Position numbers and translations under genes: made by a program | The notes under the pieces: model-generated | The model's database searches: none | What the model saw: only the letters and a program-made list of their open reading frames with translations | Told to the model about the DNA's origin: nothing | Shown: positions 10,340-20,749 of the stretch, one piece after another | How the letters are laid out: each line of letters opens with the position of its first letter | Numbering within the stretch: position 1 is the stretch's first letter | NCBI GenBank assembly: GCA_963691655.1 | Contig: OY829329.1 | Span: 20,598,708 to 20,662,707 of the forward strand | Direction of reading: 5' to 3' | DNA from: Toxonevra muliebris | Lineage: Eukaryota; Arthropoda; Insecta; Diptera; Pallopteridae | Length of the DNA: 64,000 bases

Positions 10340-11210
10340 AAGGCATATAAAAAGTTTTGGCTCACAAAAAGAGTTACATCAATTAAATTTTTGTTAGTAA
10401 TTTTTTTTTTTTTTTTTTTAATTTTTTGTTTGTATTCTATTTAATGTATTACGTTTGATTCACAAGAGGAGTGTTGTGCCAATTAAATATAAGTTAGTAA
10501 ATGTAAATTAGTTTGATAGTTTTTAGTAAAGTAGTTTGTTTTTACATTTTTATTTTTTACTTTTTTAAATTTTTTATTCTTATTTTTCACTATATTTTAT
10601 TTAACGTAATACATATAAAAGGCTATGGATCACGAAAGGAGTGTTGCGTCAATTAAATATAAGTTAGTAATTTCGTTTTTTTTTTTTTAATTTTTTCTGT
10701 TTTTCATTAACTATATTCTCTTTAACAGAACATTTAATTTTTTTTTAATGTGGAGCTCTCTTTTGAGCAGTCAGAAAAGCTTAGAAATTTGATTTAACTA
10801 AATACATATAAAAAGTTATGACTCACAAAAGGAGAGTTGCGTCAATTCAATATACTTAAGTTAGTAATTTGTCGTTTTTTTCTTAATTTTTGTTTTCTAC
10901 TTTTTCAATTTTTTTTTTTATGTTTTTTAAACTATATTCTATTTAATGTACATAATACACATTTTATATTAAATTCTTTTTTTTACACTATATTCTATTT
11001 GACTTAGTAAATGGCTATGGATCACAAAAGGTGAGTTTTGTCAATTTAATGTAAGTTAGAATTTCGTTTATTTTACTTCTGTTTTTTAATTTCTTAAATT
11101 TTTTTTTTATAGTATTGGATATTCTATTTAACGTAATAACTTATAAAAAGCTATGGCTCACAAAAGGAGAGTTGCGTCAATTAAATATAAGTTAGTAATT
11201 TCGTTTTTTT
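10340..11210. repeat. Tandem array of six conserved cores in T-rich spacers, copy 2
   Basis: Cores lie at about 10346-10403, 10452-10501, 10614-10673, 10807-10869, 11011-11063 and 11142-11203. The core at 10807 matches the first core of copy 1, the one at 11011 matches its second, and the one at 11142 its third, in the same order. Before the fourth core, 10748-10783 carries a stray piece of the short ORF's 3' end (AGCTCTCTTTTGAGCAGTCAGAAAAGCTTA) joined to array sequence. That is a scar of unequal exchange or slippage within the array. Confidence 0.75.
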
Positions 11211-11220
11211 TTAATTTTTT

Positions 11221-11517
11221 CTATTTTTCATTAACTATATTCTCTTCTACAGAACATTTAATTTTTTTTAATGTGGAGCTCTCTTCTGAGCAGTCAGAAA
11301 AGCTTAGTCGCCTTTTCTTATTTTTTTTTGGCACAGTCGGCAACAATTTCGAAAGTTTTGACTTACCAGGTACTCGAATTTCTTGTAGTTCTTGAATATG
11401 GAAGTTACGATTTGGCGACCAATATTTGGGTGTCAAATCATCTAACATTATATCAGCGATTATATCAATATCGAGATCAGTAATACACGTTGGAGAAAAA
11501 GGTGATGAGTTATCCAT
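11221..11517 (-). CDS. Short basic protein with RRLSFS motif, duplicate copy 2
   Basis: Unrecognised 98-residue frame, the sister of 7760-8044. SPFSP, DLDIDIIADIMLDDLTPKYW and SPNR are kept. The basic tail carries KKRRLSFSD at 67-75 and a KKIK block, then a short divergent end. Differences in the first 60 residues are few and mostly conservative (Ser/Thr, Leu/Val, Leu/Phe). An in-frame TGGTAAGTC near residue 51 is again donor-like. Ser-Pro and Thr-Pro sites plus an RxLxF motif would suit a cyclin-CDK substrate or regulator, but that is inference from short motifs. It could also be a domesticated or mobile ORF. Confidence 0.5.
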   Translation of the reverse strand: MDNSSPFSPTCITDLDIDIIADIMLDDLTPKYWSPNRNFHIQELQEIRVPGKSKLSKLLPTVPKKNKKRRLSFSDCSEESSTLKKIKCSVEENIVNEK

Positions 11518-11935
11518 ATTTTTTTTTTAATTGCCGTCGGTGAATTATTAAAAATTATCCGTTTATCAACTATCTTGTTCGAAATCTTCTTGCTGAATGA
11601 TTATAATAAAAACTTACAGCTCTTTAAACGAAATGACAGGATTTACTCCCGACAACGCATGGTGGCGCCATGCTGCGTTCTTTGTGTTTAAACCATTTCC
11701 ACCCCATTGACACATTTGCACATTTTTTCTCTCGTGTTTTTACACGAACACCAAAATAGCTGTCGTGTTTTCACACTTTATTTTATCAATGCACTGAGAG
11801 AATGCTTAATATAATTGGGAAAAGAGAGTTTTTATTTATATCACAGAGAAAATTATTCGCAATTTTCACAATGTACAACGTGCAGAGAGTTCTCTATCGT
11901 AACGAGCTCTCTTAGCACTCACACATGCGCAAATT
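11518..11935 (-). promoter_or_regulatory. Shared upstream block of the duplicated ORF, copy 2
   Basis: Homologous to 8045-8480, with the TATAAATAAAAACTCTC and CTCTCAGTGCATT landmarks and the AAAGAGCT|GTAAGT donor-like site kept. The small upstream frame of copy 1 is broken here (ATGGTTTAA), while these non-coding landmarks survive, as expected of a leader or promoter. Confidence 0.4.
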
Positions 11936-12012
11936 TTGATTGTGTTTTGGATAGCACTGATATAAACCAACCAGCGCGTACCAACGTATGTTGACACAGC
12001 AAGCATTATGCC

Positions 12013-12307
12013 GGCCACACACGTTACGACTTGTTGTACAACTTGCCCAAGTTACGACTTGTTGTACAACATAGGCAAGTCATAAAACTGACCACACGTT
12101 GCGACTTTTAGCACAACCACGTTGTACAACAAGATAATAAACACAAGAGCTAGTGTTAACCACGTGTTTATTACCTTTTTTTCAACTGTTTACAAGAAAC
12201 ACCGAGCGCAAACTGAAGTTGGCTGATTAAGCGCATGCCAAATAGCAACGTGTGTGGAGAAAGATCAACTGGTTGTACAACGTGCGACAAGTCACAACGT
12301 ATGTGGG
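12013..12307. mobile_element. Foldback MITE rich in GTTGTACAAC
   Basis: The left arm (GGCCACACACGTTACGACTTG, then TTGTACAAC) is mirrored at the right end (GTTGTACAACGTGCGACAAG, then ACGTATGTGGGT). The palindrome GTTGTACAAC occurs four times in 295 bp. No ORF and no convincing target duplication. Confidence 0.55.
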
Positions 12308-13705
12308 TAGCTTTATTGTTTACCGGGGAGCAAGATATTGTACCTCAAATTTGTGATCGACCATTATTTTCTGTGCAAAAACGAATTTTGAAATATAAGA
12401 AACAATTTTTAAAAGTTTTATATACAATTTTTCGTAAATTAATTTAGTTTTATTACTTAAAACCTGTGCAAATTGGTACCAAAGTACCAGAATGAGTATT
12501 GATACTTGTGAGGTGAATATAATTGCCAAAATTTTATGTAGGTTAAGGCGCTACATGAATACTGATGGTACAAACACAAGACGAGCGCAACATATAAGTT
12601 TGCATTTATACGGTGAGACTAGTCTCGTGGAATTTTGTTTGATATTGATTTGTTTGCAAAAAGCAACAATAGACGATTCATTGATCTTGCTTCTAACAAA
12701 AACAAACAAATCCGGACTATTTTTATGGTTGTTAATTTATTTTTCATTATGCCATATGTCGGCTACAGCAGCAATTGTCAGATTATATTACCGCACCCAA
12801 TTAATTTGCCGCCATGTAGTCTTCGCATCGATTGTGTTCAGCACTTAAGATCATAACAAATTGCAGACGGATTATGATTTTTTTTATTACTAATGACCCA
12901 CGACTCATTTCTTGCACATTATCGGAACTTCCAGTCACCATCTACAATATCTAATGTCACGATGCACTGCGAATCACAGAGACCTTGGATCGCTTTCCGT
13001 TTTTTCACTACATTCATCTTTTTTATATTTTGCAACACTTAATAAAAAATAAAAATTTTGTTAATTTTTTGTTCGTATCCAATAGTAAGGGAAGCTGTTT
13101 TAATTGTAATTTATCGCCCATGTTTTACTACAATCTATGGTAGAATCGTCGATTTTCTATTTCGTGGCACTTAACAAAACAATTTTTTCACCGGCAAACA
13201 AAATTTGAAAATATTTTTTTGGTTATTTTTAAAAAATTCTCATTATTTTTTTATTTCCAGTAGTTGGGTGAGCAGCTATTTAAATTTATTTAATTGTGAT
13301 TTTTATTAATATATAGTTTATATTTAAATATAACTGAATTAAGCTATTATTTTTACAGCGCAAAATTTTACAAATGAATTTTTTAACATTAATGTTGTTC
13401 AAAAATAAGCGTCGTATATTGTAAGTTATAAGTACCCGGTTACTTTATTCAATTACGACATATGTACAAATTCTGATAACTTTTTTTCATATATGATCTT
13501 TTTTAAAGGTATTTTTTCTTTTTTTCTTACAAAATTCACTAAATTTATTTTAAAAATACTCATACTTGTGTTTTTGTTTTTCTTCAGGGTTTTTCATTAA
13601 ACGTGGTATGATTTCTAAAATAAATGTTAAAAGAAATTCAAATTTAATTTTTTGAATGTGAAGAACAATCCATCTAATTTCGGACACTTTTTCCACTAAA
13701 TGATG
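12308..13705. other. Intergenic, no supported gene
   Basis: Overlapping short ORFs at 12235-12856 on both strands share no motif I know. The remainder is AT-rich. Confidence 0.4.
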
Positions 13706-14188
13706 TTAACCCTTTGACGCCCGAATTTTAATGGGGCTTGATAGAAACTTTTTGTTTTGATATTATGGTTACTTAGGTTCTCTACAATCTTGACACCAAA
13801 TTTCATGCTTCTAAATTGATTTGTTTGCCCTTTATTAAAGGTTAAAAAATAGCTATGGAGCTATAGATAGCCACTGCATAATCCGACTCCTCCAATTTTT
13901 TTATTTTCATATTCTCTTATCTTTTATAAACATATCTCACGAAGAAAATTTCCGCATAGTAATAATTAAACGCATTATTTTGGGCTTCAAAGACAAAACA
14001 GTTAAAAAAAATTACTTAAGCCAGAAATTTCAAATGTTCGGCAATCAGCAAACGTAAAGAATACCTAACAAAACCGAAGACAAAAAGCGTTTATACTATA
14101 AACTTTATAGTAAAATTTGTTAATCACCTTATTTATGCCACATAAAAAAGAATGTTGCATAAACGCAGCTTGAGTATAAAAGAGTTAA
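13706..14188. mobile_element. Candidate TTAA-flanked element
   Basis: TTAACCCTTTGACGCC begins at 13706 and an inverted TTAACTCTTTTATACTC ends at 14188. TTAA with CCYTTT-like ends resembles piggyBac-type MITEs. The arms agree over only about ten bases and there is no ORF, so this is weak. Confidence 0.3.
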
Positions 14189-14648
14189 ATCGCAGCTTCG
14201 TAGAGGCTATTCGATGCTAAAATTTCTTGAAATAATCGAGTAACTTTAGTTTAATTTTACATGCAATAAGTCGATAGTTTGAAGTGCTGTCTGGCAGGTA
14301 GACCCATCGTATTAAAATCATATGTTGTTTTTCAACTGCCTCCAAAATAATAAAATCCAAGTACGGAAATTTTTTCCAACTGATTGGATTTTGTGCAAAT
14401 GGGAAAATAGCAATTTTCAGGAACAAACAAATTTCGTTGCAAAAGAAAACTAAATTTTAAATTGCATCTTAAGACTTGCCTTTAATTTATTATTGAATTA
14501 TTAAATCTGATAATCATGTAATAGAAAATTTTTCTTTGGGTATATGGACGTAAGACAAAATTCGATGAAATTTCATATTCGAAAAAAATTGCTATTATTT
14601 AATTTACATGAATAATTGGTATAGTATATTATTCTATTATCATATATT
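14189..14648. other. Short intergenic gap downstream of the CAMLG-like gene
   Basis: The 3' untranslated region of the minus-strand gene probably lies here. Nothing else recognised. Confidence 0.4.
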
Positions 14649-15426
14649 TCATTTAATTACAACCAAATTAACAAATCTCTCATTTACAGAAATCAATAAA
14701 AATGTTATAGTACAGTAGAAAAACACAAATATACCAACGTCAATAATTAGATTTTGTATGGTTGATAGCAAATGAAAAATGCGATTGGCTTTTTGCGATC
14801 GTATGCCACATATTGTTATTAGTAAACTCGTGATGGGATTGATTTGACGCTGCTCGCGATAGTAAGTAATCTCGAGGGCAAGTAATATGCCGGCCGGAAT
14901 AAAGACACTATAGTTGCCGCCAACTCCTTCCTTACCAATCACTGACAAAATATATGAGATAGTTGCAGCCACTAAAATATGTACTCGGCTACGCAATAAG
15001 AAATGCTTTTTCTGTTGCTCTTGTGCCATGTCAGTATTTAATACACTGAATAACCCATTGTAATCAGGAGTTTGTAAAGTGGGCGTTTGGATACGCTCCG
15101 GAATGATTATGTCCGGTTCGACCTCAGGATCAGAAAACTCGCAACTTTGTTCTTCTTTGGGTGCCACTAAAATAGAAATTATTGTTATGATAATATCAGA
15201 AAATTGTGTATGGTATTAAATCCTCGAGTTTATGATGCATACCAATTTTTCCAGTCTGACCATCACCACGACCATTCAATTTCTCTAGCCGGCTCTTGGC
15301 ATTTGCCAAAATTTTTCGACGTCTTGCTTCACGTCTTTGATTGATTTTATCCTGTGCGGTGGATTCTTCGTTCTTTTCTTCTTGGACTTCTTCTTCCTCA
15401 TTTTGTAATGTTTGTAAATCTTCCAT
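14649..15426 (-). CDS. CAMLG: CAMLG/GET2-like ER membrane protein
   Basis: Two exons: 15243-15426 and 14649-15166, joined by a 76-bp intron (GGTATG donor, TTTTAG acceptor), giving 233 residues. After an acidic start comes a basic block, RREARRRKILANAKSRLEKL at about 31-50. This is the N-terminal signature by which CAML and GET2 recruit the tail-anchored-protein targeting factor GET3/TRC40. Three hydrophobic segments follow near 123-139, 148-164 and 199-218, matching the three-helix layout of CAML. With WRB/GET1 it forms the ER receptor that inserts tail-anchored proteins. The start at 15426 is the first ATG. The basic motif and topology make the family assignment good; overall length is shorter than the vertebrate protein. 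Confidence 0.82.
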
Positions 15427-16867
15427 TATACCAAAAGACTTTTATTATTAAACCAAAATAAATAAAACCAAGAATGATGTGTTTTTAATACATCGAGTAA
15501 ATACCGAATACTTCATATAAATTTATTGGCATGGTTTTTAATGTAGAATGGAATGAGATAAGAACAAAACAAAGGCTGACTGTAGGACTTATACGATTTT
15601 TAAGATTTGATAATTCCCAATTTTTAAAAATTTTTGAGAAAAGTATTGGAAATGCTTTTGCTTTTTGCTTGAAATCTATATATATTGCAACAAAAAAATG
15701 TTCGTCGCTGAGCCTCAAAATAAGACTGTGATTCCTTAACTTGAATTTCCTGTAACTTTTTTTTTTTAGTTTTTTTGAGTAAAAGCTAAATAATCTATTC
15801 TTATAATAGGTTAAAGTGTTGTACAGGGACAAACTTCGGCCAGAAGGGTGCTCAGTCACCAATTCCGAACATCGGTGTAGTCATTGCCTACCAAAGGTGT
15901 ACTTGTAAAATTTGTTTGGATTATCATTCACTTCGTATCAATAGGAATATAAGTAAGTTAAAGGAATGAATTCTACCTTATTTTACTATTATATGAAACT
16001 TTAACTTGATATCATGTCCACGAATATATTTCGAAAACTACCGAGACGATTTGTGTCAATGTTTACTGTTATTCCTTAGATACATCAAAACTATGTTTGA
16101 AGGATTACAGATCTTATCGCTTGCTGCAAAAAAGTGTATTTATCCAAAATCAATTTTTATAAAAAAATGTCCATGATTTTTGTACCCTATACATTTCTTT
16201 TTGTAAATGTTATTTATTTCATGGAATTAGAAAGACTTTGTTTAATTTCAAAGAAAACGATGAAAGTTTGTGTGCTAAGACGGTATGTTCGTTTTAGAAG
16301 GTATTGTGCAGAATGTGATAGATTTGGTTAGTATTGACTGAGAAAAATTTTGACACTATTGAATAAGTGAGAGTGGAACTACCCATGTAATGCCTTGAAT
16401 ACAATTGAAAAGAAAAAGAAAATTATTTCTTAAGTGTAATCTTTCTGTTTGTAAGTACGTGCAAGTAAATTGTTAAAAGAAAATTAACACTAGAATTGGC
16501 AGACAAGTGGATGTATACGATACATATTAAGGCAAGCAAGATTTACAAGCCCCTTCTACCCCTTTTTTTTTTTTTTTTTGCTTATTTTCATATTACCGAA
16601 ACTTTTGTCAGGGCCGAACAGATCGGCTTACAGCTTGGATTTTTGTTTCAAGGATTTTTCAATTCGCCTACAAAGGAAATTTTTCATAATGAACACCCTG
16701 TTTATGTGCATTTTCACTACGGTATATAAATGTCAATTTGTAACCACACTGTCATCAAGTTTGACTAAATGACTTTTATATTTTTCAATTTCGCCGACTA
16801 ACGAAAGAAATTTTACAAAGTTGTTTTTGCATTCCTTAACCGCACAAACTAGAGAAATATTTATAAA
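15427..16867. other. Divergent intergenic region between CAMLG-like gene and Usp14
   Basis: The two genes point away from each other across 1.44 kb, so both promoters should be here. I cannot mark a convincing TATA box or initiator. Short ORFs on both strands look fortuitous. Confidence 0.45.
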
Positions 16868-18806
16868 ATGCCAGCATTCAAAGGTAAGCACAAGAGAGAA
16901 TAATTTCCAGTAATACAAAATAGAAATATTTTCACACAATCCTGAATTTTCTTCATGCAGTAAAAGTGAAATGGGGACGCGAAATGTTTCCCGATATTGA
17001 AGTGAACACGGATGAGGAGCCAATATTATTCAAAGCGCAACTGTTTGCGTTGACTGGTGTGCAGCCGGAGCGGCAGAAAGTGATGTGTAAAGGTGGCATC
17101 CTGAAGGATAATGAATGGAATTTACAGCTGAAGGATGTAAGTGATGCATACCTGAACAGATGCCTGCGGCTCAAATATTTAATTCGATATTTTTTGAATA
17201 GGGTGCGACAGTTCTGCTGTTAGGTACGAAAGAACAAGTCCCCGAGACACCAAGGGTACCGGTGAAATTTATTGAGGATATGAATGATGCGGAAATGGCT
17301 ACCGCGGTAAGACGCAACTCAAACGTTAATTTTTTATGTATGCAAGTATTTCTATATATAAGTTCTCTCTTTTTTCTTATTGAGTACAGATGGATATGCC
17401 AGCTGGTCTGACGAATCTTGGCAATACGTGCTACATGAATGCCACTGTACAATGTTTACATGCCGTACCCGAGTTGCGCACAGCGCTCGACAGTTTTCGC
17501 GTAGAAGGCGCCGATGCTGGTGCAATGCCAGTGGCCATGACTTCGGCCATGAAGTATCTTTTCAAGCAAATGGAGCGAGGCAGCACTGTGACACCGATTG
17601 TGTTGTTGCAAACATTGCATCGTGCATCACCGCAATTCTCGCAAACTGGTGAGAATGGCACCTATCGCCAACAAGATGCAAATGAATGTTGGTCAGAGTT
17701 GCTGAAAATGCTGCAGCAAAAATTGCAGCCAACAAATGTGAATACGGAGGAGGGTAGTGATGAAGCTAAGCAGCTTAAAAAATACAAGTAAGTAAATAAC
17801 TTTAGCTAGAAGTGAAGATAAGGTTGAAAATAACTAATTTTTATTTACATTTAGTTCTTTCATTGAGCAATTCTTTGGTGGCACTTTTGAAGTGAAAATG
17901 AATTCCCCTGAAGCTCCTGAAGAAGAAACAACCTGTAGTTCGGAGCAGTTTTTGCAGCTTAGCTGTTTCATTTCGCCAGAGGTTAAATATATGCACAGTG
18001 GGTTGAAATCGGTAAGATTTAAGTGCATACAAATAGTTATAAATTAACTAGAGATTTGTTATTTTTCTATAGAAAATGAAAGAAACACTTGTAAAGAGAT
18101 CTGAGAGTCTTGGACGTGATGCCAGTTACACTAGATCGGTAAGTTCAATGTGCGTTTTGGAATCAATAGAAATAATTCTTAATTCTTTATACAGTATTTA
18201 ATAAGCCGTCTACCAGCTTACTTAACCGTACAATTTGTACGCTTTCAATATAAGGGAAAAGAGGGAATCAATGCAAAAGTTTTAAAAGATATTAAATTTC
18301 CAATTGATTTTGATGCCTATGAGCTATGCACGCCAGAACTGCAAACAAAACTTTGTCCAATGAGAGAAAAATTCAAACAAATGGAAGATAGAAAACTGGA
18401 AACTCAAATTAAGGCTAATCTCACAGATAAACAGCAGAAAACAGCCGCTGCCGCTACCGCTGCTTCAACCTCGAATACTGATAAAAACGCTAAAGCTGAA
18501 GTTGAACAATATTGGTTCGATGAAGATTTGGGTAGCAATAATTCTGGCTACTATACACTGCAAGCTGTGCTTACGCATAAGGGACGTTCAAGTTCATCGG
18601 GCCACTATGTCGCTTGGGTAAAGCATACCGATGATATTTGGTTTAAGTTTGATGATGATGTTGTGACATCGGTAACCACTGAAGAGATTTTACGTCTGTC
18701 GGGCGGTGGTGATTGGCATTGCGCATATGTTCTTTTATATGGGCCTAAACTTTTGGAGAAATCTTCTTTGTCATCTTCGGTCGAAATAACAGAAGTGAGC
18801 AAATAA
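16868..18806 (+). CDS. Usp14: Ubiquitin-specific protease 14 (proteasome-associated)
   Basis: Seven exons: 16868-16883, 16961-17136, 17202-17306, 17390-17787, 17855-18011, 18073-18138 and 18195-18806. All have GT..AG introns in phase and give 509 residues, close to the animal USP14 length. Residues 1-75 are a ubiquitin-like domain (KVKWGREMF start, CKGGIL), which docks on the proteasome base. The USP fold starts with the Cys box GLTNLGNTCYMN, holding the catalytic Cys, and ends with the His box SSSGHYVAWVK. A QQDANECW block lies between. The enzyme trims ubiquitin chains from proteasome substrates. An Ala-rich TAAAAATAAS stretch near 410 is a fly-specific insertion. No break was found. Confidence 0.97.
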
Positions 18807-19377
18807 ATGAATACAAGATAAACAACATTATGTATATTATGCATTTTAAAACATATATAAATAAATTACAAAATTTCATAAATTTTTATTTTTTTTTTTT
18901 TTGATTTTTCTTTCTATGTTGTTTTTATAACCTACATTGTCTGTCTTCCGTATGTCTATCTTTTTGTAACCGCAATAACTCAAGCAAAACTTGAGTAATT
19001 TCAACGAAACAGTAGAGATATTCCTTTCATACATGTGAAATGTTCAAAAAGTGGTATTGAAGGGACACAAAATTCTAGCAGTGCACTGCAGATTGAATTA
19101 TCACCTTACAAGACAGAATTCTTTCTAATGCCTCTGCAGTTTTTTGCAAAGATAAGAAATCTGCGAAACATGTGTTAGGACAGTGCCCCGCATGATGGGC
19201 CACCATCAAAAAGTAAACGTTAATTTGAACTTAATAGAAGTAGGATCAGATCTAATATTTCCAGCTACCCCTGATAATCAGAAAAGCCAATTTTGCTAAG
19301 GAGTCTCAGTAGCTGATATGGCTTCAGGGCTATTTCGCCAGTTCCTGGGTGTAAGTGGTGGTCTGGTGGCCTAATAC
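18807..19377. other. Intergenic downstream of Usp14
   Basis: Contains the Usp14 3' end and a dispersed-repeat-like stretch near 18945-19080 with CTGTCTTCCGTATGTC text. No gene. Confidence 0.4.
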
Positions 19378-20060
19378 TGCGGACACACGAGAGAAAATTT
19401 CATTTAAATTCCGAATTTCAAATTTAGGTGAACACACGAAAGTGCATTTTAGGCAAATTTAACTTTTCGTTGCGTCTGAAATAAAGAAAGTAACTAGCAA
19501 CCCTCAAATACAAGGTTGTAAAAAACAGGAAAAATTTAAGATCTATTACGTTTTTTTTTAGACATATTGGATTTAGTTTTTATAACAGCTGCTCTTGTAA
19601 TATTTATTAAGTGAAAAATTAAATAATGGACTCGGAGAGTAACTCATTGCCATTCCTCCAATTATTCATAATTGTTATATAAATTCTTGATGTCCAAATC
19701 CAATTGAAAGGCAACATTTTTATTTACACAAAGCTCATCCACAAATTCTTCTTCTTCTCCAAACTTATAATCTAAAACGAATTTAAAATTCTTTTTTTGT
19801 CGTGTGTCCACCTAAATTTTAAATGCAGAATTGTAACCAAATTCGCTCTCGGGTATTCGACTATAAAAGATCTGATTTTATTCCTGTTTTTTACAACCTT
19901 GTGTTTGAGGGTTTGCAAATTACTTTCGGCATTTCCAGTGCATTTCGTTGAAATCCTTCTGAAATTCAGAATTCCATTTGACAAATTTTGTATAGCGCAA
20001 TTCCGCATTTTATCTAAAAGTTCCGAAACTGAAATTTTTTTAGTACATCTAGAAGCAAAT
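19378..20060. mobile_element. Inverted pair of fragments of the TGCGGACAC foldback family
   Basis: The left end TGCGGACACACGAGAG (19378) is also the end of the element at 40233-40677. Internal blocks match that element in reverse orientation up to about 19810 (TAGACATATTGGATTTAG, TTCTTCTTCTCCAAAC), then in forward orientation (AAATCCTTCTGAAATTCAGAA near 19951). The segment 19500-19545 is therefore an inverted repeat of 19868-19920. This is two rearranged copies head to head, without coding capacity. Confidence 0.6.
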
Positions 20061-20177
20061 ATAATTTGGTTATCTGCCAACTGTTTCGGTTCAGACTAAA
20101 GTTAAAACTGCATAACTTTCTTTAATATGCAGTGAATTCCATTGTCTTCCGGATGTGCACGTAGATTGCATGCATTC

Positions 20178-20331
20178 TTAGTGGCTGTTCACACGGGCGC
20201 AAATATGAACGTAGAAAAATAGGAAGCAAGGAAGAAATAAAAACGCCCCTGTCCTTTTCTAACTACCTATTTCCTCTACCTCTCTCTTTCAGACATGCGA
20301 TCATGCCTGCGTCCGTGTGAACAGCCACTTA
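20178..20331. mobile_element. PIF/Harbinger-like MITE with TTA duplication
   Basis: The inverted ends GTGGCTGTTCACACGGGCGC and GTGGCTGTTCACACGGACGC (19 of 20) bound 20181-20328. The trinucleotide TTA lies directly outside both (20178-20180 and 20329-20331). A 3-bp TWA duplication is typical of PIF/Harbinger elements. The 148-bp body is non-coding. It sits about 420 bp upstream of the Fkbp59 start codon. Confidence 0.7.
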
Positions 20332-20749
20332 TGGAAACAAAAACATTGGCTGCAACGACAATTGCCATAGCCATCGACTACAATATATTTCTATTTCTGA
20401 CCAACGACAGAATGAAATGTAAATAATTATCAATCGTGAAGGTGATTTCGTTTGATTTGCTTTTTTGTTTCTGTTATTTCCAATTTTAATAATCGAGTTT
20501 CCTCACTTTTCTTTAAGTACTTATAAAAGCAACTCAGGCCACAAAATTTAATTTATCTCGAAAATTTATCGAAATAGTGCGATCACAAGAAAACAGAACG
20601 TTTTTCATATAGCAGCAGCAATCAATATAGAAAAATATAAAATTTGGTTATTGTAATAGTATCAAGAGTCAAAAACAAAGAACATCAATTAAAGAAAATA
20701 CAGAATTCATTAAACAATTAGCAGATATCAAAAAAAGAATACTTTAAAT
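20332..20749 (+). promoter_or_regulatory. Upstream region of Fkbp59
   Basis: Leader and promoter should lie here. The last 150 bases before the start are A-rich, as fly leaders often are. No clear heat-shock element or TATA box could be marked. Confidence 0.35.

Noticed and set aside
11153..11395. Plus-strand frame starting MAHKRRVASIKYK
   Set aside because: It begins in the repeat core, runs through poly-T coding for Phe, and overlaps the better-supported minus-strand ORF. Equivalent frames in other cores are stopped early.
12235..12856. Cluster of overlapping 70-118-codon frames
   Set aside because: Both strands are open to a similar extent and none has a recognisable domain or splice partner.
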